A DNA stretch of 5,376 nt from Bacillota bacterium. GTDB taxonomy: Bacteria; Bacillota; Bacilli; Paenibacillales; UBA4045. The notes under the pieces are model-generated. The model saw only the letters and a list, made by a program, of their open reading frames with translations, searched no databases and was not told the DNA's origin. The stretch covers positions 1-5,376 of the forward strand of contig JAEZQY010000045.1 of NCBI GenBank assembly GCA_023441055.1. Direction: 5' to 3'. A program made the translations under genes and the position numbers. Of the stretch, positions 1 through 5,254 are shown one piece after another; the stretch's first letter is position 1, and every line of letters begins with the position of its first letter.

Positions 1-141
1 ATTCACGAACCCGAGAACCTTAAGGCTCCGGAGGAGCCGGCCGCGACGCGGTTAGGTTCGCAGGGTTGTCGCCTGAGTCCGCTTCCTCGAAATGCCTCTC
101 GGTGACCGAGCGGCCGTAAGGCTGCGATGCGTGAATGTTGT
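1..141. repeat. attC-like structured repeat E1 (left part cut by window edge)
   Basis: First of six homologous GC-rich repeats. The left core and the first bases of the closing stem lie outside the window. Visible parts are arm 1 with the tip hairpin GGCTCC-GGA-GGAGCC (24-38), arm 2 closed by GTCGCC/GGTGAC (one G-T wobble), the conserved loop CGAAATGCCTCT (88-99), arm 3 GCGGCC-GTAA-GGCTGC, and the 3' half of the closing stem, CGTGAATG. It ends at the core GTTATAG (142-148), which opens the GNAT cassette. The arm 1 tip differs in sequence from all other copies yet still pairs, supporting a selected fold. I read it as an integron attC site or an analogue of one; no recombinase is present to confirm this. 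Confidence 0.85.
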
Positions 142-805
142 GTTATAGGATGTCAACGACCTCTTCGAATAACTTAATGGCCCTATTCTCTTATCTTCGC
201 AAAAATATATGTATCCCTTAATCTTTTTCCATCTGCAGAAATATCGTCGTTTCTTAAAGTTCCTTCTAAAATAAATCCAAGTCTTTCAGGAATTGATTTA
301 CTCTTTGCATTTAATGTGTCACATCTTATTTCAATTCTACGTGCCTTTAATTCACTAAAAGCAAATTCAGTTATTCCTCTAACTGCTTCAGTCATATACC
401 CTTTACCACTGAACCTTGTATCAATCCAATATCCAATCTCAAATTTGGGTATATCCCAATTTGGATTATGTAGACCAGAGGATCCGATAAATTGATTGCT
501 TTCTTTCAGAAATATTAATAACCCCATGTCTTTACGAGTAAGAAATTTAGCATAGGCTTCTCTCAGATTAATCTCAGTTTTCTCTTCAGATAATTCATAA
601 TGGGCAAAGGGAAGCCAAAGCTTAAATTCTTCAATAGATTTACAAATAGATTCGAAAACTACTTTTCCGTCCCCTGGACGAGGAACTCGAATTAGTAATC
701 TTTCAGTATTGAATTCCGAAGGAATTTGTAACAACATCGGGTTCATATAATCACATCCTCGAATATAGCTTACTTTGTACAGGTTTTTCGTTGATTTCCT
801 ATAAC
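142..805 (-). mobile_element. Gene cassette 1 (GNAT acetyltransferase)
   Basis: Discrete unit between repeats E1 and E2. Its ends are an 18-nt inverted repeat: GTTATAGGATGTCAACGA (142-159) against TCGTTGATTTCCTATAAC (788-805). They pair at 16 of 18 positions, with mismatches at 10 and 11 only. It carries one minus-strand gene, with 41 bases after the stop and 59 before the start. The size and tight packing match integron cassettes. The orientation call follows the gene; the core consensus alone does not fix cassette polarity. Confidence 0.75.
183..746 (-). CDS. GNAT family N-acetyltransferase, RimJ/RimL-like
   Basis: Predicted cytosolic acetyl-CoA-dependent N-acetyltransferase of 187 residues, a normal full length for the RimJ/RimL-like (Acetyltransf_3) group. 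It opens with the typical family start (ERLLIRVPRPGD, residues 15-26). The acetyl-CoA loop RFSGKG (111-116) fits the R/Q-x-x-G-x-G/A motif A and follows strand IGYWID. The C-terminal N146...ERLGF-x-x-EG-x-LR block is the usual family signature. I start it at 744-746 (MNPMLLQ) because GAGG sits about 10 bases upstream. The longer reading frame back to 815 would begin inside the repeat's closing stem. Relatives acetylate ribosomal protein N-termini, small amines or drugs; the substrate here cannot be told. It is the only gene of cassette 1. Confidence 0.88.
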   Translation of the reverse strand: MNPMLLQIPSEFNTERLLIRVPRPGDGKVVFESICKSIEEFKLWLPFAHYELSEEKTEINLREAYAKFLTRKDMGLLIFLKESNQFIGSSGLHNPNWDIPKFEIGYWIDTRFSGKGYMTEAVRGITEFAFSELKARRIEIRCDTLNAKSKSIPERLGFILEGTLRNDDISADGKRLRDTYIFAKIRE

Positions 806-952
806 GTTCCCGCATTCACGAACCCGAGAACCTTAAGCCCCAACGGGGCGGCCGCGACGCGGTTAGGTTCGCAGGGTTGTCGCCTGAATTCGCTTCCTCG
901 AAATGCCTCTCGGCGACCGAGCAGCCACTAGGCTGCGATGCGTGAATGCATT
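806..952. repeat. attC-like structured repeat E2
   Basis: Complete 147-base copy between the core AAC at 803-805 and the GTT at 953. Order: spacer GTTCCC; closing stem GCATTCACG; AACCC (pairs with the later GGGTT); arm 1 with GAGAACC/GGTTCGC, tip hairpin GCCCC-AAC-GGGGC and small hairpin CCGC-GAC-GCGG; arm 2 GTCGCC/GGCGAC with the conserved loop CGAAATGCCTCT (899-910); arm 3 GCAGCC-ACTA-GGCTGC; closing CGTGAATGC; spacer ATT. Much more GC-rich than the flanking genes. The outer cores differ (CTATAAC on the left, GTTAGCT on the right) because each belongs to a different cassette. Confidence 0.9.
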
Positions 953-1937
953 GTTAGCTGAAGTTCAGTTCTTCTTGAATCGCTTTCAAAATCTCAAGGG
1001 TATTCCTGACCTGAGTATATTGTTTTTAATATGCTCATACCCTTTGTGACAAAGAAAATGTCGAAGTCCAATTAAACTTGTGTCTGTATTATTCTTAGGT
1101 CCAATAGTTATTCCGCTGATTGGACAGATAGGATCATTGATTGAAAGTGCAATATAAGGAACAAGCGAACCGTTGCTTGCCCTATATCTGATATTTTTCA
1201 GCTTTTCTTTGTCATGTATTATAAATGCTATTCTATATTCATCTTCCTGATGAAATACTGGTTTTTTAAAAAACATTGCATACGTTTCAATTGTGATTTG
1301 GCAAATAGCCGTAGCTTGATTTATCGTATCAATATCTATTAATTTTTGCTCACGCATTAGATGATATATTCTCATAATCTCTTCAAACAATATTGTTAGT
1401 TGTTCTTGCTCATTATAAATAAATTTTGTTGGATAACAGGCATCAAACAAACCTAATTCCCGTTGTCTACTAATAACGTCGAAAATTTGATTCGAGTAAA
1501 AGTGTAAATTGTAACCATCGATATTTGAGTAATTTGACCATAAAACTAAAGAATCATTATTTTCAGATAATGAAATAACAAATATTTGACTATATTCTTC
1601 CCCTATTAGTTTCTTGTTAAAGTATTCTTCTAATCCAGAATTGACTAATTCGAAGAATCCTGCAATTTCTTCGTTATAGTTGGTCTTAACGAAATTATAA
1701 ACCTTATCGAATACATCCTTAATATACTGAATTTCAGAATAATCATTTAGAAAATCACTTTTAGATGCCCATAATTCCTTTGTTTCAAAAATATTTTTCA
1801 AAGCGTTTATTCCGGTATAATGGAATAATAATTGGGATGAAACTGATTGCAATCTCCATTTCCAATCATATTGTTCGGTCAGTTGTTTGATTTGGTTTTC
1901 CATGGTTTTCTCCTTATTTAACTGAATTTCAGCTAAC
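953..1937 (-). mobile_element. Gene cassette 2 (DUF2971 protein)
   Basis: Unit between E2 and E3. Its ends are GTTAGCTGAAGTTCAGTT (953-970) and AACTGAATTTCAGCTAAC (1920-1937), an 18-nt inverted repeat with a single mismatch at position 11. The one minus-strand gene nearly fills it, with 33 bases after the stop and 34 before the start. The left-end repeat begins only 5 bases upstream of the gene's ribosome binding site, so no complete promoter fits inside the cassette. Confidence 0.78.
986..1903 (-). CDS. DUF2971 domain protein
   Basis: Cytosolic protein of 305 residues recognisable as DUF2971. The N-terminal block LLFHYTGINALKNIF (25-39) is followed by ELWASKSDFLNDYSEI (43-58), matching the family pattern of HYT...L..ILxxxxLW.s....lND..E. 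Later landmarks are LVLWSNYSN (119-127), EDEYRIAF (220-227) and ITIGPKNN (265-272), all in the usual order. The length suggests an intact gene. The biochemical activity of the family is not firmly known to me; members are frequent in accessory regions and in integron cassettes. The start at 1901-1903 is chosen because AAGGAG lies 6 bases upstream (1910-1915). An in-frame ATG at 1949-1951 falls inside repeat E3 and is less likely. Sole gene of cassette 2. Confidence 0.88.
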   Translation of the reverse strand: MENQIKQLTEQYDWKWRLQSVSSQLLFHYTGINALKNIFETKELWASKSDFLNDYSEIQYIKDVFDKVYNFVKTNYNEEIAGFFELVNSGLEEYFNKKLIGEEYSQIFVISLSENNDSLVLWSNYSNIDGYNLHFYSNQIFDVISRQRELGLFDACYPTKFIYNEQEQLTILFEEIMRIYHLMREQKLIDIDTINQATAICQITIETYAMFFKKPVFHQEDEYRIAFIIHDKEKLKNIRYRASNGSLVPYIALSINDPICPISGITIGPKNNTDTSLIGLRHFLCHKGYEHIKNNILRSGIPLRF

Positions 1938-2086
1938 GTTCCTGCATTCACGAACCCGAGAACCTTAAGCCCCCAACGGGGGCGGCCGCGACGCGGTTAG
2001 GTTCGCAGGGTTGTCGCCTGAATCCGCTTCCTCGAAATGCCTCTCGGCGACCGAGCAACCGTAAGGCTGCGATGCGTGAATGCGAT
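1938..2086. repeat. attC-like structured repeat E3
   Basis: Complete 149-base copy between core AGCTAAC (1931-1937) and core GTTATGT (2087-2093). It is almost identical to E4 and E2 in arms 1 and 2: tip hairpin GCCCCC-AAC-GGGGGC, arm 2 GTCGCC/GGCGAC, conserved loop CGAAATGCCTCT at 2033-2044. Arm 3 reads GCAACC-GTAA-GGCTGC with one A-C mismatch. The spacers next to the cores are GTTCCT on the left and GAT on the right. Confidence 0.9.
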
Positions 2087-3012
2087 GTTATGTGACGTTT
2101 CTTGGCGTCTATGAATCCGCTGGTTTTTCAAACTCTTTAAGTGTTGTACCGTTTTTCAATTTCCATTCAGTAAGACCATTGGCACTTCTCCCTAATACAA
2201 CAGCGGCAGCTGCAGATGGACTAGAAAATAAATAGTCTTTAACAAATATCAATTTGCCATCCTGTTCAATAATAATACCGTCAGATAATAATCTACTTCT
2301 GTGGTCAATTATCCATTTTTGTGCTGAAGCAACAGTGTCTATTGCTAAACATGATTATGCTAAAACCACAAACCCTTCTGTGGTCGGTATACCTTCTGCA
2401 TTTGCACCTCTAGTTGCTTGAATGCCAAATGTATTCAGTTTATTATTCTTTATTTGTTTTAATTGTTCAAATACTTTGTAACCCAATGAATTAATGAGTA
2501 GTTTCATGTTGTAGAGAAACTCTTCCATTTCGGCAATATCAGATTCCGATATCGTTGGCCTTGTTGGGATTCTTGAAATATCAAGTCTATATCTGCCAAC
2601 ACTAATGGCAATTTCGTACATTCGAAATTCTAAATATTTAACATGCGCTTTATTTAAATTATCATCCTTACTAATAATTGCCAAACTTTCATTCCAAAAT
2701 TCTTTCTTATCTAAATGGTCCCTGAATCTATCCATTATATCCTCAGTTTCGCCAATATAAGCCATCTCGGTATCTGGATCTGATGGGTCTTTGCCAAATA
2801 GTATATAAACCCCCGTTGAATTTAATTCTTTTCTCTCGATAGATTCTTTAATTAATGTTCTAGGAATCTTGTATATTTTACCTGTCCAGTTCGACAACTC
2901 ACATGCTAATCTTCCATTCGGTGCACCATCAATCAAATATGTTTTAATCGTTTTTCCGAACTTCACTTCCATGATACACCTCCAATATTGTTTTCAAGAA
3001 ATGTCACATAAC
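2087..3012 (-). mobile_element. Gene cassette 3 (GIY-YIG/DUF4357 gene, interrupted)
   Basis: Unit between E3 and E4. Its terminal inverted repeat is GTTATGTGACGTTTCTTG (2087-2104) against CAAGAAATGTCACATAAC (2995-3012), 18 nt with one mismatch at position 11. It holds one minus-strand reading frame of 288 codons split by an internal stop, with 22 bases after the terminal stop and 40 before the start. Confidence 0.77.
2109..2972 (-). pseudogene. GIY-YIG nuclease-like protein with C-terminal DUF4357, split by an in-frame TAA
   Basis: A single frame of 287 sense and stop codons, plus a terminal TAG (2109-2111), encodes a recognisable two-domain protein. Codon 206 is TAA (2355-2357). Before it, residues 51-120 are a GIY-YIG domain: GVYILF (54-59, GVY for GIY), AYIGETEDIMDRFRDH (71-86) with YIG at 72-74 and the catalytic-type Arg at 82 or 84, and E115 in KYLEFR. 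After the stop the frame continues without a shift into a clear DUF4357 domain (KWIIDHRSRLL, GKLIFVKDYLFSSPSAAAA, VVLGRSANGLTEWK). GGAGGT lies 5 bases before the ATG at 2970-2972. The family is often associated with restriction-like or unknown nuclease roles. The mutation may leave a 205-residue GIY-YIG fragment, or readthrough may occur. Calling it a pseudogene is an inference. Confidence 0.82.
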
Positions 3013-3163
3013 GTTCCCGCATTCACGAACCCGAGAACATTAAGCCCCCAACGGGGGCGGCCGCGACGCGGTTAGGTTCGCAGGGTTGTCGCCTGAATCA
3101 GCTTCCCCGAAATACCTCTCGGCGACCCAGGATCGGCTTGCCGATCCGCCGCGTGAATGCAAT
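3013..3163. repeat. attC-like structured repeat E4
   Basis: Complete 151-base copy between core ACATAAC (3006-3012) and core GTTAGAT (3164-3170). The closing stem is GCATTCACG (3019-3027) with CGTGAATGC (3152-3160). Arms 1 and 2 match E3, except that one C to A change in GAGAACA weakens arm 1 and the conserved loop reads CGAAATACCTCT (3108-3119). Arm 3 is replaced by a longer perfect hairpin, GGATCGGC-TT-GCCGATCC (3130-3147). E6 appears to start the same arm (AAGGATC) at the window end, so this is a second arm 3 subtype. Confidence 0.9.
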
Positions 3164-3213
3164 GTTAGATGAAGTTACTCGCTTCGAAGCACTGCCTTCA
3201 AAATCCCTCAATA

Positions 3214-3222
3214 TGTTATAAT
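3214..3222 (+). promoter_or_regulatory. Extended -10 promoter of the toxin-antitoxin operon
   Basis: TGTTATAAT gives a perfect -10 hexamer TATAAT (3217-3222) with the TGn extension, 51 bases before the antitoxin ATG. No good -35 hexamer is seen; CTTCAA at 3196-3201 is a weak candidate with short spacing. A 10-bp palindrome, GCTTCGAAGC (3181-3190), lies just upstream and could be an operator, but that is speculative. Confidence 0.6.
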
Positions 3223-3273
3223 GTATTAAAATCAACGCTTTTGACCATATCCATAATAAGGAGTTGATCTCAT

Positions 3274-3507
3274 ATGTCCATCAGTAAAAAAGAACTTACT
3301 CAATTAATCGATCAGCTATCCGATAATGATATTTCCCTTGTTGCTGATTTGGTTAAAAGACTAATTCATCCGGCAGATTATCATATTCCTTACGATGATG
3401 AACCACTAACTGAAGATGATATCCAGGCTATTAACGAAGCTCGAAAAGAGTATCGTGAAGGCAAAACAATAAAATTCGAGGATATCAAGCATGATTTACA
3501 AAATTGA
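3274..3507 (+). CDS. Antitoxin of a RelE/ParE-type toxin-antitoxin pair
   Basis: Small acidic protein of 77 residues, predicted to bind and neutralise the toxin encoded immediately downstream, and possibly to repress the shared promoter. The N-terminal half is helical (ELTQLIDQLSDNDISLVADLVKRL, residues 7-30). The C-terminal segment from DDEPLTEDDIQAI to KFEDIKHDL (41-75) resembles the toxin-wrapping tails of small RelE partners. No clear DNA-binding fold can be named by eye, so the antitoxin family is left open. AAGGAG (3258-3263) precedes the ATG by 10 bases. The gene overlaps the toxin start by 17 bases, as is usual for translationally coupled toxin-antitoxin operons. Confidence 0.8.
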   Translation: MSISKKELTQLIDQLSDNDISLVADLVKRLIHPADYHIPYDDEPLTEDDIQAINEARKEYREGKTIKFEDIKHDLQN

Positions 3508-3760
3508 ATTCTCTAAACGATCTTATAAATATCTGAATCGCCTAGATCAAAGTCTGAAAAACCGTATCTCTCAACAGCTTGAGATCCTCTCAGAAAATCC
3601 TCGAAACCCAGAATTGGATATAAAGAAATTACAAGGAAATTCTCTTCTGTATAGACTTCGTGTTGGAAACTATAGAATCCTTTATACGATTGAAGATGAT
3701 CTTCTTATTATAGTTGTAATTAACATCGGCCCTCGAGGCGATGTGTACAATGATTTATAA
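3491..3760 (+). CDS. RelE/ParE superfamily toxin
   Basis: Protein of 89 residues with the RelE/ParE layout. It opens with the IEFSKRSYKYLNRLD strand-helix (5-19), followed by a second helix and L-x-x-NPRNP (33-40). Then come IKKLQGN..LYRLRVGNYRILYTIEDD (45-70) and a final strand, IIVVINIGPRGDVY (73-86). R55, R57 and R62 occupy the usual basic positions of RelE-type ribosome-dependent mRNA interferases. The usual GHR near the C-terminus is GPR here (P81), so a commonly present His is missing. GAGG (3478-3481) lies 9 bases upstream of the ATG, inside the antitoxin gene. RelE activity is more likely than ParE-type gyrase inhibition from the similarity pattern, but this is not certain. Confidence 0.88.
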   Translation: MIYKIEFSKRSYKYLNRLDQSLKNRISQQLEILSENPRNPELDIKKLQGNSLLYRLRVGNYRILYTIEDDLLIIVVINIGPRGDVYNDL

Positions 3761-3784
3761 TGTATTCGAGTAATTTCATCTAAC

Positions 3785-3932
3785 GTTGTTGCATTCACGA
3801 ACCCTCACCGACTTAAGGCCAACTTGTTGGCCGGTCGCGATGCGGTTAGTCGGTGCAGGGTTGTCCGCTGATTCCACTTCGCCGAAATGCCTCTTGCGGA
3901 CCCGGGCCGCCAGGCCCGAGCGTGAATGCGGT
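3785..3932. repeat. attC-like structured repeat E5 (divergent copy)
   Basis: Complete 148-base copy between core ATCTAAC (3778-3784) and core GTTATAA (3933-3939). It keeps the closing stem (3791-3799 with 3921-3929) and the loop CGAAATGCCTCT (3883-3894), but the other stems are rewritten with pairing preserved. Arm 1 base is CACCGAC/GTCGGTG (3806-3812 with 3849-3855). The tip is GGCCAAC-TT-GTTGGCC. Arm 2 is GTCCGC/GCGGAC (3863-3868 with 3896-3901). Arm 3 is CGGGCC-GCCA-GGCCCG (3903-3918). The left spacer is GTTGTT instead of GTTCCC. This is the best single piece of evidence that the fold is under selection. Confidence 0.9.
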
Positions 3933-5254
3933 GTTATAAGATGTCGGCGTCTTCATTGAGAAACTTACAAATTTCTTCGATACATATTAAATCACCTTTG
4001 AATCGTCATGTTGTCTTGCAAACCAACGTATCACTTGATCGGCTATGATTTTTAAACAAATAGAAAAATCCCTAATTTCGTCTTGAGGGCATTCATATCC
4101 TTTAAATTTATAATTTGTCTTTGCATGAGCAATCATATTTCTTGTATCGGAGATTGCATTCGACAGTTCTATAAGAGCCTGTTTTTTTTCTTCTCTATTA
4201 CTTTCTAGATTTATCTTTTTGAGATTTCTCAGATACTTCGGTACATTATCCTTTAATTCCGATATTTCGCAGCATGTTTCGACAGTAATTCTAATTGCTT
4301 CTTTATCCCTCTTATAATTCCCTAAGTCATCGAACAACTTTTCAAGTTCAAGCACATAAACAGCATCAGGGGCCAAAGTTTTTGGACTGTATAGTTTAGT
4401 TATGACTGTATCCAATAATTCCCGTCTTACTACTGTTTGAGATACAAATTCGATAACTTTTGTATAAATTAGAATTAAAACCTCGGGATCTGTTATGCCC
4501 GCACTTGAATTATAAATTGAGTATAGTTCCTTATTTCCTCTACCTGAAACTAGTGGTCGGAGTCTAATCTTGTCTTCCCCATCCTGGAGTTCATATTCTA
4601 ATTCGGAATAACTAGGTCGAGGTGAAGTATACAATTGGATATTCAAAGAAGAACTTAATTCGAATAAGTATGCTTGAACTAAATCATCAAACAATTGTTC
4701 ATTGATTAAATCGTCCGATGTAACTTCGATAAATAAATCTTCGAAAAGAATGGGTGGAAAGTACTTATCATAATCATCTATCACAGTTATCAAAACCCCA
4801 AAATTCGAGTCATTTTTAACTAAATCGAAATTGAACACCTGGTTATTAATCGTAAGGCTTGTTTCAAAAATATCTTCAACATTACTATCAAGAGCAATAA
4901 TTTTATCTCTATTGTTCGAGTCAACTCTTACTAGAATTCTCTTAGGGCTAATATATTTATAATCTTCAATTATTTTAGCTTGTCCTATTTCTTCAATCAT
5001 TTCTAAAACTTCGAATAGTGGTTTTTCGGTATAATCATCTTCACAGTATGGTAAGCAATAACCAATATTAGTATCTGGTCCAATAACTATATCTTCATAG
5101 TCTTCAGGTTGTTCGATATTATAAAACTCATAATCAAATCGGTGTTCTGTAAGGAAAGAAATTATCTCTTGTACTTTATTCTTAAATTCATCACTAATAA
5201 ATGTTAACATGTTTACCTCCTGCTTTTTATTCCTTTACGCCGATTTCTTATAAC
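3933..5254 (-). mobile_element. Gene cassette 5 (HEPN-motif protein)
   Basis: Largest cassette, between E5 and E6. The ends are GTTATAAGATGTCGGCGT (3933-3950) and ACGCCGATTTCTTATAAC (5237-5254), an 18-nt inverted repeat with mismatches at positions 10 and 11 only. One minus-strand gene fills it, with 54 bases after the stop and 44 before the start. No separate promoter is obvious. Confidence 0.77.
3987..5210 (-). CDS. Uncharacterised protein with a C-terminal HEPN-like RNxxxH motif
   Basis: Protein of 407 residues; I do not recognise the whole family. The N-terminal 220 residues are very acidic (DYEDIVIGPDTNIGYC, 37-52; VIDDYDKYFPPILFEDL, 143-159) with alternating strand and helix character. 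The C-terminal part (about 240-400) looks all-helical and contains R357-N-M-I-A-H362, a fit to the R-(polar)-x3-H signature of HEPN RNases, followed by a further helix (FSICLKIIADQVIRWFARQ). HEPN proteins are commonly RNA-cleaving effectors in toxin-antitoxin and anti-phage systems, so a defence role is plausible but inferred. No MNT-type antitoxin partner is in the cassette. GGAGGT (5215-5220) sits 4 bases before the ATG at 5208-5210, a firm start. No signal peptide or membrane segment is seen. Confidence 0.7.
   Translation of the reverse strand: MLTFISDEFKNKVQEIISFLTEHRFDYEFYNIEQPEDYEDIVIGPDTNIGYCLPYCEDDYTEKPLFEVLEMIEEIGQAKIIEDYKYISPKRILVRVDSNNRDKIIALDSNVEDIFETSLTINNQVFNFDLVKNDSNFGVLITVIDDYDKYFPPILFEDLFIEVTSDDLINEQLFDDLVQAYLFELSSSLNIQLYTSPRPSYSELEYELQDGEDKIRLRPLVSGRGNKELYSIYNSSAGITDPEVLILIYTKVIEFVSQTVVRRELLDTVITKLYSPKTLAPDAVYVLELEKLFDDLGNYKRDKEAIRITVETCCEISELKDNVPKYLRNLKKINLESNREEKKQALIELSNAISDTRNMIAHAKTNYKFKGYECPQDEIRDFSICLKIIADQVIRWFARQHDDSKVI

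Larger units (their letters stand above)
3164..3784 (+). mobile_element. Gene cassette 4 (toxin-antitoxin pair)
   Basis: Unit between E4 and E5 carrying two overlapping plus-strand genes and their own promoter, the only plus-strand cassette here. Ends are GTTAGATGAAGTTACTCG (3164-3181) and CGAGTAATTTCATCTAAC (3767-3784), an 18-nt inverted repeat with one mismatch at position 11. The toxin stop lies 6 bases before the right-hand repeat. Self-promoted toxin-antitoxin cassettes, often in reverse orientation, are known from large chromosomal integrons, where they are thought to stabilise the array. Confidence 0.78.

Noticed and set aside
744..815. Upstream extension of the GNAT gene to an ATG at 813-815
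   Set aside because: The added 23 residues start inside the repeat's closing stem and cross the cassette core and terminal repeat. The internal ATG has GAGG spacing and begins at the normal family N-terminus.
806..952. tRNA or known ribozyme in the cloverleaf-like repeat
   Set aside because: The cloverleaf impression does not match tRNA arm sizes. There is no anticodon loop or T-loop consensus in the right place, and I recognise no ribozyme core.
1904..1951. Upstream extension of the DUF2971 gene to an ATG at 1949-1951
   Set aside because: It would begin within repeat E3, whereas AAGGAG is well placed for the ATG at 1901-1903.
2109..2972. GIY-YIG gene as the enzyme that moves the cassettes
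   Set aside because: It occurs in only one cassette, belongs to the DUF4357-linked group rather than intron homing endonucleases, and is interrupted. It looks like cargo.
2869..3075. Plus-strand 68-codon open frame
   Set aside because: It lies antisense to the start of the GIY-YIG gene and runs into the GC-rich repeat E4. It has no ribosome site or recognisable domain, and is a shadow frame.
3013..3163. Rho-independent terminators in the GC hairpins of the repeats
   Set aside because: The hairpins GCCCCC-AAC-GGGGGC and arm 3 are not followed by T-runs on either strand. They may slow transcription, but nothing supports an intrinsic terminator.
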